Source: Desulfovibrio piger ATCC 29098 (GTDB taxonomy: Bacteria > Desulfobacterota > Desulfovibrionia > Desulfovibrionales > Desulfovibrionaceae). Taken from it: 64,000 bases of DNA. The stretch spans positions 415,812 through 479,811 of the forward strand of contig NZ_DS996359.1 of NCBI RefSeq assembly GCF_000156375.1, given 5' to 3'. The notes below the pieces were generated by a model that saw nothing but the letters and a program-made list of their open reading frames with translations, searched no databases and was not told where the DNA came from. This document shows, piece after piece, positions 56,821 to 64,000 of this stretch. Both the position numbers and the translations under genes were made by a program. The stretch's first letter is position 1; the number at the start of each line of letters is the position of its first letter.

Positions 56821-58320
56821 TCAGTCGTCCAGCGCGGCGCAGGCATCTTCCTGCTGGCCGCGGTAGAGCAGCTCGTCGGTCATCTCCAGCAGTTCGCCCA
56901 CGATGCCGCCCCCGGTCATGGGATGGCCGAACAGGGCCTCGCGCTGGTTGGTGAGGCCGCGACGGTCCACGGCGTCGGGCATGGTGGGGGAGAGCGTCTC
57001 GCGCAGGCGGCAGGCCAGCAGATAGCCTTCGGCGCCGGGCAGGAAGATGTCCGTGAGGGCGGCGAAGCGGGCGCGCATGCTGTCCCAGGCGGTCAGGGTG
57101 TCCGGGCCGGGCCGCAGGCCGCAGAGCACGCGCAGGGACGAATACAGGTTGTTGCAGACCGCGCCGGGCAGGCCGGGGCGCCAGCCCCAGAGCCAGGGGG
57201 TGCGCTCGAAGAAGAGGTTGTGTTCCACGCCCAGATCCAGCAGGGCGCGCATGCCGTGCAGCAGGGTACGCAGGGGCGCTGTCTGCGGCGTTTCGGGCCA
57301 GCGGAAGGCGGCCTTGCGGTGCAGGTCCCAGGCGGGCACCAGCTCGCGCTGCGGCGCAAGACCGGCCAGCGCGCGCAGCAGATGGGCCAGCCAGGCGTTG
57401 GCATCGGGGCTGTCCGGGGTCTCCAGATGGGAGTAGCTGAGGACGTAGCGGCCCCGGCCGTAATTGCCCGCCACCATCAGGGGCTGGCCGTCGAGGAAGT
57501 CCGCCGAGACGTTGACCCCGTACAGATCTTTCCAGGCTTCGAAGACGGGGGCCGGGATGCGGCTCAGGGGCAGGTCGGCCAGCCAGAAGTCCGTGTCCGG
57601 CTGGCGGTAGGAGGCCAGGATGCTGACCCGTTCGTCGGCTTCCGGGGCGAAGCGGCCGGGCCACCAGACAGGCAGGGACGGCACATGGCCGTCTTCCCGG
57701 GGCGGGCGGCAGTTGCTGCAATGGCGGCAGTCGTCATCATGGCCGTGGGCGCAGCCGCGCCAGTGCGGTGGCACCAGGGCGCAGGCCTCGTCGCCCAGCG
57801 GCGGGCGCAGCGGATCGGGGGCGGCCCCGTCCAGACAAGCTTTGGGAAAGTCCGGCCGCACGGCGGGCAGATCGCGCGCCATGCAGGAGCGCACGCGCAT
57901 GTGGGCATGACCGGAGATGAGATGGTGCAGACGCTCGGGATAGGGCGCACGGCCCCAGGGGCAGAGCCCCAGCCCGTCCTGGCTGCGGTGCTGGCTCAGG
58001 GCCAGCCCGGCGCCGCCGCAAAAGCCCAGGTAACGGCCGCCTTCGGCCAGATAGTCGCGCACGGCCTGGCGTCCCTTCTCGCCCAGGGCCCGGGCCTTGA
58101 GCCGGGCGTTGCCGCCGGGGACCAGCAGGAGCGGGGCGGCTCCCTGTGCCTTGTCGGGCGTGCCCTGCGGGCATGGCTTGCGAAAAAGCGCGCCATTGGC
58201 TATGTCTTGTCCCTTGACCAGACGACAGGGCAGTCCCAGCGCGCACAGGGCGCGCCAGACCATAAGGCCCCAGATATGGGACGCGTCCCAGAGAATACAT
58301 ACAGGGTTGGCGGCACACAT
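56821..58320 (-). CDS. BPL_N-type glutamine amidotransferase-like protein
   Basis: A 499-residue protein. The N-terminal 110 residues fit the biotin-protein-ligase N-terminal domain, a class I amidotransferase-like fold: LLVPGGNARLKARALGEKG, then GFCGGAGLAL with the putative nucleophile Cys101. A Cys-rich loop (CRHCSNCRPP) follows near residue 210. The rest has no known fold. It is transcribed away from valS, whose start is 38 bases away. Function is unknown; Cys101 suggests hydrolase or transferase activity. Confidence 0.6.
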   Translation of the reverse strand: MCAANPVCILWDASHIWGLMVWRALCALGLPCRLVKGQDIANGALFRKPCPQGTPDKAQGAAPLLLVPGGNARLKARALGEKGRQAVRDYLAEGGRYLGFCGGAGLALSQHRSQDGLGLCPWGRAPYPERLHHLISGHAHMRVRSCMARDLPAVRPDFPKACLDGAAPDPLRPPLGDEACALVPPHWRGCAHGHDDDCRHCSNCRPPREDGHVPSLPVWWPGRFAPEADERVSILASYRQPDTDFWLADLPLSRIPAPVFEAWKDLYGVNVSADFLDGQPLMVAGNYGRGRYVLSYSHLETPDSPDANAWLAHLLRALAGLAPQRELVPAWDLHRKAAFRWPETPQTAPLRTLLHGMRALLDLGVEHNLFFERTPWLWGWRPGLPGAVCNNLYSSLRVLCGLRPGPDTLTAWDSMRARFAALTDIFLPGAEGYLLACRLRETLSPTMPDAVDRRGLTNQREALFGHPMTGGGIVGELLEMTDELLYRGQQEDACAALDD

Positions 58321-58358
58321 AACAGCTTACTATGGCCGCCTTTCATGGAGAAAGCAAG

Positions 58359-61019
58359 ATGGCGGATACCCTCCCCAAGGGCTACGAGCCCCATGACGTG
58401 GAAGCGCGCTGGCGCGACCACTGGCAGGACAACAGGACCTTCACGCCCGACCCGGATGCCCAGGGCGAACCCTTTTCCATCGTGATCCCGCCGCCGAACG
58501 TTACCGGCGCCCTGCACATCGGGCATGCCCTGAACCAGACCCTCATCGACGTGCTGTGCCGTCATGCCCGCCAGAAGGGCAAGAACGTGCTGTGGGTGCC
58601 CGGCACCGACCACGCCGGTATCGCCACCCAGAACGTGGTGGAACGCGCTCTGGCCAAGGAAGGCAAGACCCGTCAGGACCTGGGCCGCGAAGCCTTCATC
58701 GAGCGCGTGTGGCAGTGGCGCGAGGACTACGGTCACCGCATCCTCAACCAGATCCGCGCCCTGGGCGCCTCCGTGGACTGGACGCGCCTGCGCTTCACCA
58801 TGGACGAAGGCCTGTCCGCCGCCGTGCGCAAGGTCTTCGTGCAGCTCTACAACGAAGGCCTGATCTACAAGGGCGACTACATCATCAACTGGTGCTCGCG
58901 CTGCCATACGGCCCTGGCCGATGACGAAGTGGAACACGAGGCCCACAAGGGCAAGCTGTGGAAGATCCGTTACCATCTGGCCGACGGCTCCGGCAGCATC
59001 ACCATCGCCACCACCCGTCCCGAGACCATCCCCGGCGACACCGCCATCTGCGTGCATCCCGAGGACGAGCGCTACCAGCACCTGGTGGGCAAGACGGCCA
59101 TCGTGCCCGTGCTGGGCCGCGAGATCCCCATCATCGCCGACAGCTACGTGGACCGCGAGTTCGGTACCGGCGCCCTCAAGGTGACGCCCTGCCACGACCA
59201 CAACGACTGGGCCCTGGGCAAGAAGCACGATCTGGAGTTCCTGCAGGTCATCGACGAAGACGGCATCATGAAGGCCGAATCCGGCCCCTACGCCGGTCTG
59301 AAGAAGGAAGACTGCCGCACGAAGATCGTGGCCGACATCGAAGCCGCCGGCGACCTGCTGGCCGTGGAAGACCTGGACAACTCCGTGGGCCACTGCTACC
59401 GCTGCCACACCGTGGTGGAACCGCACGTGTCCACGCAGTGGTTCGTGGCCACCACCAAGATGGCCCCCGCCGCCCGCAAGGCCGTGCCCGAACTGACCCG
59501 CATCCTGCCGGAATCCTGGGCCAAGACCTATTATCACTGGCTGGACAACATCCGCGACTGGTGCATCAGCCGCCAGATCTGGTGGGGCCATCGCATCCCC
59601 GCCTGGACCTGCGCGCAGTGCGGCGAGCTCATCGTGGCCGAGCACGACCCCAGCTCCTGCCCCAAGTGCGGCTGCACCGACCTGAAGCAGGACGAGGACG
59701 TGCTGGATACCTGGTTCTCCTCGGCCCTGTGGCCCTTCTCCACCATGGGCTGGCCCGAGCAGACCAAGGATCTGGCCACCTGGTACCCCACCAGCGTGCT
59801 GGTGACCGGTTTCGACATCATCTTCTTCTGGGTGGCCCGCATGATGATGATGGGCCAGCACTTCATGGGCCAGGTGCCCTTCCACGACGTGTACCTGCAC
59901 GCCCTGGTGCGTGACGAGACCGGCCGCAAGATGTCCAAGTCCACGGGCAACGTCATCGACCCGCTGGAGATGATCGACAAGTACGGCTGCGACTCCCTGC
60001 GCTTCACCCTGACGGCCTTTGCCGCCATGGGCCGCGACATCCGCCTGTCCGAAGCCCGCATCGAAGGCTACCGCCACTTCGTCAACAAGCTGTGGAACGC
60101 CGCCCGCTTCGCCCTCATGAACCTGCCCGAGACCGCGCCCGCCCCGGTGGCCCTGGAAAGCGTGGAAGGCCTGCACCACCAGTGGATCCTGCATCGTCTG
60201 GAGCAGGTCAAGCAGGACATGGACAAGGCGCTGGAAGAATACCGCTTCAACGACGCCGCCCAGCTGGGCTACAAGTTCCTGTGGAACGAGTTCTGCGACT
60301 GGTATCTGGAGCTCATCAAGCCCGACATGCAGGACGAGGCCCGCAAGCCCGTGGCCCAGTATGTGCTGTGGGTGGTGCTGCGCGAGCTGCTGCTCCTGCT
60401 GCATCCCATCATCCCCTTCGTCACGGCCGAGATCTGGCACGCCCTGCCCGTGCCCGCCGGCGAGCAGCCCACGGACATCGCCCTGGAGCTCTATCCCGCG
60501 GCCCGTCCCGGCTGCCTGCATGAAGCCGAGGCCGCCCGCATGGAACTGGTGCAGGGCATCATCGTGGCCGTGCGCACCATCAAGGCCGAGCTGAACATCA
60601 GCCCCAGCCACAAGGTGAGCCTGATGCTGCATCCTGTGGACGAGGCCCAGGCCTCCCTGCTGGAAAGCTGCCGCCAGATGATGACCACCCTGGCCCGTCT
60701 GGAAGACCTGCAGATCGGTGCCGACCTGCACGCTCCCAAGGCGTCCGCCTCTTCCGTGGTGGGCGGCTGCCAGGTCATCGTGCCCCTCAAGGGCGCCGTG
60801 GACCTGGCCGGCGAGCTGGCCCGTCTGGACAAGGAAATGGCCAAACTGGAAAAGGATCTGGTGGGCGTGCAGAGCAAGCTGCACAACGAAAGTTTCGTGA
60901 GCCGCGCTCCCGCCCAGGTGGTGGAACGCGAACGCGCCCGTGCCGAACAGCTGCTGGACGCCAAGGCCAAGATGCAGGCCCTGCGTCAGCGCTTCAGCGA
61001 AGCCCTCAACGAGGAATAA
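58359..61019 (+). CDS. valS: Valyl-tRNA synthetase
   Basis: An 886-residue class I aminoacyl-tRNA synthetase specific for valine. The HIGH motif is in NVTGALHIGHALNQT and the KMSKS motif in GRKMSKSTGNVIDP. The editing domain, anticodon-binding domain and a C-terminal coiled coil (LARLDKEMAKLEKDLVGVQSKL) are all present. ATG 58359 follows atggagaaagcaag. It is followed 11 bases later by an unknown exported-protein gene, so the two may be co-transcribed. Confidence 0.97.
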   Translation: MADTLPKGYEPHDVEARWRDHWQDNRTFTPDPDAQGEPFSIVIPPPNVTGALHIGHALNQTLIDVLCRHARQKGKNVLWVPGTDHAGIATQNVVERALAKEGKTRQDLGREAFIERVWQWREDYGHRILNQIRALGASVDWTRLRFTMDEGLSAAVRKVFVQLYNEGLIYKGDYIINWCSRCHTALADDEVEHEAHKGKLWKIRYHLADGSGSITIATTRPETIPGDTAICVHPEDERYQHLVGKTAIVPVLGREIPIIADSYVDREFGTGALKVTPCHDHNDWALGKKHDLEFLQVIDEDGIMKAESGPYAGLKKEDCRTKIVADIEAAGDLLAVEDLDNSVGHCYRCHTVVEPHVSTQWFVATTKMAPAARKAVPELTRILPESWAKTYYHWLDNIRDWCISRQIWWGHRIPAWTCAQCGELIVAEHDPSSCPKCGCTDLKQDEDVLDTWFSSALWPFSTMGWPEQTKDLATWYPTSVLVTGFDIIFFWVARMMMMGQHFMGQVPFHDVYLHALVRDETGRKMSKSTGNVIDPLEMIDKYGCDSLRFTLTAFAAMGRDIRLSEARIEGYRHFVNKLWNAARFALMNLPETAPAPVALESVEGLHHQWILHRLEQVKQDMDKALEEYRFNDAAQLGYKFLWNEFCDWYLELIKPDMQDEARKPVAQYVLWVVLRELLLLLHPIIPFVTAEIWHALPVPAGEQPTDIALELYPAARPGCLHEAEAARMELVQGIIVAVRTIKAELNISPSHKVSLMLHPVDEAQASLLESCRQMMTTLARLEDLQIGADLHAPKASASSVVGGCQVIVPLKGAVDLAGELARLDKEMAKLEKDLVGVQSKLHNESFVSRAPAQVVERERARAEQLLDAKAKMQALRQRFSEALNEE

Positions 61020-61030
61020 GGAACAACGTC

Positions 61031-61954
61031 ATGAAGATGTCCGCCGTTGCCACGCCCCCCATGCTCTGCGCTTCCGGGCGCGGAGCGGTGGGCGTCGTGC
61101 CCGGCGCGGTCGTCGCCTCCGGTCTTTCGGGCCGGAGGCCGGCGGCCGCGCTGCTGTATCGTCTGCTGCTCCTGCTGGTGTTCTGCCTGTCCGCCCTGCC
61201 GGCCCGTGCCCATGTGGTGGATGAGCTGGCCCCCCTGCTGGACAGCGATGCCATCGTGAACAGCATCCAGGATATCGGTCTGCTCAAAAAGGCCGGTTTC
61301 ATCTACCAGCCCGATCTGACCATCACGGGCGAGATGTGCCCCGTGGACGGCAGTCAGGACCAGCTGGCCGTGCTCAGCGGCATGCTGGCCGCCGACAGGA
61401 TGTATGCCTTCTATTTCGGTGACGTGTCCGACGCTGCCAAGAAGAACGAGCTGCTCCAGCAGCTGGTGGGCAAGCCCCTGCCCACGCTGAGCGGCAAGGA
61501 TATGGCCCGCATCCGCAAGGCCCCACACAGTCAGGAATCCGCGAACATCCTGGCGCGCTTCCGCCAGCAGGAGCTTTCCCGCCTGCTGGAGGCCGCCCGC
61601 CAGGACGACCAGCTGCTGCGCCTGCTGGGCGCGCATCTGTACGGCCTTTATCTGGAGCGCCTGTACATGGCCTCGGTCATGGTGCTGGCCGCCGCGGAAA
61701 GCGACACGCTGGAGCCGCTCTATCAGGTGCACACCGGCCTGGCCACCCGGCACGGCAAGGCCCTGGAGATCCTCGGCAAGAAGGGGATGCTGGGGCTGGA
61801 AGACTGCGAGGCCCGCGCGGCCCTGGTCAGGAAGCTGCAAGGCCTGCTGACCGCCAACAAGGGCCAGCCCACACTGGCGGGCCTGCGAGAGATCGTCTCG
61901 CTGGTACAGGAGGAGCGCGCGTTCTTCCTGACGCCTTGTCCGCTGCCGCAATAA
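61031..61954 (+). CDS. Exported helical protein of unknown function
   Basis: A 307-residue protein with a long N-terminal region and a hydrophobic signal segment (LLYRLLLLLVFCLSALPARA, about residues 42-60). The cleavage site after ARA is likely. The mature part is helical and contains two Cys in EMCPVDG and LEDCEAR. It starts 11 bases after valS and may be translated with it. No family is recognised. Hairpin repeat copy 7 follows the stop. Confidence 0.6.
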   Translation: MKMSAVATPPMLCASGRGAVGVVPGAVVASGLSGRRPAAALLYRLLLLLVFCLSALPARAHVVDELAPLLDSDAIVNSIQDIGLLKKAGFIYQPDLTITGEMCPVDGSQDQLAVLSGMLAADRMYAFYFGDVSDAAKKNELLQQLVGKPLPTLSGKDMARIRKAPHSQESANILARFRQQELSRLLEAARQDDQLLRLLGAHLYGLYLERLYMASVMVLAAAESDTLEPLYQVHTGLATRHGKALEILGKKGMLGLEDCEARAALVRKLQGLLTANKGQPTLAGLREIVSLVQEERAFFLTPCPLPQ

Positions 61955-61962
61955 GGATGTTT

Positions 61963-62047
61963 TGTGAGGGGGAGAAGGAAACCTTTTTGGAAAAAGGTTT
62001 CCTTCTCCCCCCTCACGCTCCCCCATATCCTTCCAAAAACTTTTATT
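61963..62047 (+). repeat. Dispersed hairpin repeat, copy 7
   Basis: Stem GTGAGGGGGAGAAGGAAACC with its complement, loop TTTTTGGAAAAA, then tail CTCCCCCATATCCTTCC and AAAAACTTTTATTA. It lies 8 bases past the stop of the exported protein. A further symmetric hairpin with T-runs (62075-62108) follows and probably ends the minus-strand regulator gene. Confidence 0.85.
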
Positions 62048-62074
62048 ATGGGCCGGAGTGGCCCAATGAGCAGC

Positions 62075-62108
62075 AAGAGCGCCTTTCCCTGAGGGGAGAG
62101 GCGCTCTT
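62075..62108 (-). terminator. Terminator shared by convergent genes
   Basis: AAGAGCGCCT and AGGCGCTCTT form a 10-bp stem with an inner CCC/GGG pairing. It lies between the exported protein and the minus-strand sigma-54 activator. T-runs are short on both sides. Confidence 0.7.
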
Positions 62109-62178
62109 TGGTCTTGGAAATGTGAAAATGCCGTCCGCATCAGGAGACGGAGGGAAGGCGACGTTCTCCTCAAGGACG

Positions 62179-63645
62179 TCATGAACCATGCTTCTGGCAG
62201 GCGATATGGAGCGCGGCGAGCTTCTTGTAAAGATAGCTGCGCGAGATGCCCAGCAATTGGGCGGCCTTGGCCTTGTTGCCGCCGCACCTCTCCAGGGCTT
62301 CGGTGATGGTGCGGTATTCCGTGGCCCGTCTGTTGTCCGCCAGCCGCTCGGAGGCTTGCGCCGGTGCGCCGGGAGCTGCTTCTTCTGCCGTCCCGGTCTG
62401 CCGCAGGGCACCGTGCAGCAGGTCGCGGGTCTCCTTGTGGAAAAAACGCTCCGGCAGATGGTGCAGGCCCAGGACGGTCTCGGAAGCCTGCATGGAGTAG
62501 AGCGCATAGGTCAGGATGTTGCGCAATTCCCGGACGTTGCCTCGCCACGGATGCGCGCTGCAGACGGAAAGGACGTCCTTGTGGATGCGGATGGCATGGC
62601 CGCGTTCCGGCCCCAGGAGACTGGTGATGATGGCGTAGGCCAGCAGGGGGATATCGGCCAGGCGCTCGCGCAGCGGCGGCACGACCAGGTCGAAGAGGTT
62701 GAGCCGGTAATAAAGGTCTTCCCGGAACTGTCCCTGCCGGACCATCTGTTCGAGATTGCGGTTGGTGGCGGATACCAGGCGGAAATCCACATGGCGTGGC
62801 GTGCCGCTGCCCAGCTTTTGGATCTCGTGGTTTTCCAGCACGCGCAGCAATTTTGCCTGGAGCGGGAAGGGCATCTCGCCTATCTCGTCCAGAAAGAGGG
62901 TCCCGCCTTCCGCCAGTTCGAACAGCCCTTTCTTGCCCGAGGCCCTAGCCCCCGTGAACGCCCCCGCCTCATAGCCGAAGAGCTCGGATTCCATGAGTTC
63001 ATGCGGGATGGCCGCGCAATTGACCGTGACGAAATTCCCAGAGCTGCGCGAACTGGCGGCATGGATGGCCTGCGCGACCATGTCCTTGCCCGTGCCGTTC
63101 TCGCCAAGGATCAGGATGGGTTCGTCATGCTGGGCAAAGCGCCTGCCCTTTTCCTTGAGCATGCGCATGGCGGAGCTTTCTCCCACGATGGTGTCGAACG
63201 TCACGGGCTCCGTGCTTTGCTGCGGGCAGATGAGCGTGGAATAGCCGTCATAGGCTTCCAGCTCGCCGAGGATGTGCTGCATCTCGTGGATCTTGTTCTT
63301 GCGGGGCGAGACGGAGATATTTTCCGTCATGCAGCCGGCGATGCGCCCTTGCCGGTCGAAAAGGGGCCAGCGGTAGGTGACGCCGTACAGGCCGTTGACG
63401 GTCACCGAAGCGCAGGAATTGGCCTTGCCCGTTTTCAGCACTTCCAGGATGCCCTGCCGCGCCGTGATGAAAAAGGCGGTGGCATCGAGGCCCAGACAGC
63501 TGTCGTCCAGGTGGTACATCTTTTTATAGGCCGTATTGGCGAACACCAGTCTGGCCTGGTCGTTGAAGATGGCGATGCCCGAATGCAGGGGCTCCAGCGT
63601 GGCGATGTTCACGTCGATGGATCGCAGGAAGTCTTCATGGGACAT
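62179..63645 (-). CDS. Sigma-54-dependent activator (PAS-AAA+-Fis), second copy
   Basis: A 488-residue enhancer-binding protein. An N-terminal PAS-like domain (about residues 12-115, SGIAIFNDQARLVFANTAYKK) senses an unknown signal. The AAA+ domain has Walker A GENGTGKD, an intact GAFTGA loop and TLFLDEIGEMP. A Fis-type helix-turn-helix ends the protein (CGGNKAKAAQLLGISRSYLYKK). ATG 63645 follows aaggagccggatatc. It is divergent from the second GRE and, with the promoter and twin inverted repeats between them, is its likely activator. It differs from the first activator in having the normal GAFTGA. Confidence 0.9.
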   Translation of the reverse strand: MSHEDFLRSIDVNIATLEPLHSGIAIFNDQARLVFANTAYKKMYHLDDSCLGLDATAFFITARQGILEVLKTGKANSCASVTVNGLYGVTYRWPLFDRQGRIAGCMTENISVSPRKNKIHEMQHILGELEAYDGYSTLICPQQSTEPVTFDTIVGESSAMRMLKEKGRRFAQHDEPILILGENGTGKDMVAQAIHAASSRSSGNFVTVNCAAIPHELMESELFGYEAGAFTGARASGKKGLFELAEGGTLFLDEIGEMPFPLQAKLLRVLENHEIQKLGSGTPRHVDFRLVSATNRNLEQMVRQGQFREDLYYRLNLFDLVVPPLRERLADIPLLAYAIITSLLGPERGHAIRIHKDVLSVCSAHPWRGNVRELRNILTYALYSMQASETVLGLHHLPERFFHKETRDLLHGALRQTGTAEEAAPGAPAQASERLADNRRATEYRTITEALERCGGNKAKAAQLLGISRSYLYKKLAALHIACQKHGS

Positions 63646-63720
63646 GATATCCGGCTCCTTCTGCTGTGGAGGATGCGCACCGGCGGGGAACGTCCGGCAC
63701 GGTACGCAGGCAAAGACGGT

Positions 63721-63780
63721 TGTCTCTTTTAGGAGAAATATGTCTTTTTTTGTTGACAGTAAAGTCTCCAAAAAGAGACA
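63721..63780. promoter_or_regulatory. Paired enhancer sites for the second activator
   Basis: TGTCTCTTTTAGGAGA (63721-63736) is repeated in inverted form as TCTCCAAAAAGAGACA (63765-63780) with one mismatch. Centres are 44 bases apart. Each site is itself an imperfect dyad (TCTC...GAGA). They lie 70-130 bases upstream of the -24/-12 promoter, the usual place for an enhancer-binding protein. Confidence 0.65.
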
Positions 63781-63848
63781 TATGGCGGGAAATCGAGGAG
63801 GGACTGTTTGTTAATATGCTGAGATAAAAATATTTTTTATTTTTGATT

Positions 63849-63865
63849 CTGGCACGGTTCCTGCT
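63849..63865 (+). promoter_or_regulatory. Sigma-54 (-24/-12) promoter of the second GRE
   Basis: CTGGCACGGTTCCTGCT matches YTGGCACGRN3TTGCW at every fixed position but one, with correct GG-to-GC spacing. It lies about 50 bases upstream of the start codon of the GRE beginning at 63916. Confidence 0.88.
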
Positions 63866-63915
63866 GGTGGGAGTGGACACATTCCCTTTGCTCATATTTC
63901 CACAAGGAGCCAGAC

Positions 63916-64000
63916 ATGTTCATCCCCCAACGGACAGAAGCCAGTATCGCCGCAGAAAAAGCCGGTCACGGTACCTATGCCGTGGACTGGGCCACGGCCG
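63916..64000 (+). CDS. N-terminal fragment of a second glycyl radical enzyme, truncated by the window edge
   Basis: ATG 63916 follows aaggagccagac and opens a frame that runs off the window after 28 residues. Those residues resemble the start of the first GRE: AEKAGHGTYAVDWATA here against AAKGAQGYAINWDTAE there. The divergent sigma-54 activator and -24/-12 promoter are as at the first locus. It is therefore very likely a second GRE gene, but only the first 28 residues are seen and the active site is not. Substrate unknown. Confidence 0.65.
   Translation, partial: MFIPQRTEASIAAEKAGHGTYAVDWATA

Overview
The window looks like about 64 kb of chromosome from a Desulfovibrio-type anaerobic sulfate reducer (family Desulfovibrionaceae). 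The basis is high GC with AT-rich promoter islands, a pyruvate:ferredoxin oxidoreductase/Pta/AckA acetate route, glycyl radical enzymes under sigma-54 control, selB together with a selenoprotein gene, and a CoA-disulfide-reductase-like protein. No rRNA, tRNA, CRISPR array or insertion sequence was seen.

Layout. 1-5500: right end of an integrated element (prophage or similar) with a RepA-like AAA ATPase, a DnaG-type primase, an ERCC4 nuclease, small unknown genes, and two parallel iteron modules that look like a replication origin. 5.5-16.7 kb: an EamA transporter, then an accessory metabolic locus. It holds an APC permease behind its own -24/-12 promoter, a TSUP exporter, a sigma-54 activator, a divergent glycyl radical enzyme (GRE), its activase, a HesB-like selenoprotein with an in-frame UGA and a SECIS hairpin, and a second TSUP exporter. 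16.9-20.9 kb: an unusual three-gene cluster of a GNAT-TraB fusion, a GNAT protein and a radical SAM/SPASM protein. 21.5-32.3 kb: hydroxyacid dehydrogenase, serine acetyltransferase, a small lipoprotein, a degenerate amidohydrolase, a purine permease, two NSS transporters, signal peptidase I and ComM. 33-45 kb, minus strand: ackA, pta and por, then a CoA-disulfide-reductase-like protein and selB. 45.3-50.8 kb, minus strand: ispH, dus, a SulP transporter and a GAF-domain protein. 51-61 kb: OmpH-like lipoprotein, carbonic anhydrase, two AEC transporters, an O-antigen polymerase-like protein, a BPL_N protein, valS and an exported unknown. 62-64 kb: a second sigma-54 activator, divergent from a second GRE that runs off the end.

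How the genes work together. por, pta and ackA turn pyruvate into acetate and ATP. SelB supplies the elongation factor needed to read the UGA of the selenoprotein. The two GRE loci share one architecture: a PAS/AAA+/Fis activator facing the GRE gene, with a -24/-12 promoter upstream of the GRE. In the first GRE the Glu that most lyase and dehydratase GREs carry two residues after the thiyl Cys is Ser, so its substrate cannot be named. Flanking TSUP exporters suggest, by inference only, a sulfur-containing or acidic product. Seven copies of an oriented GA-rich hairpin repeat lie 3' of genes across the window.
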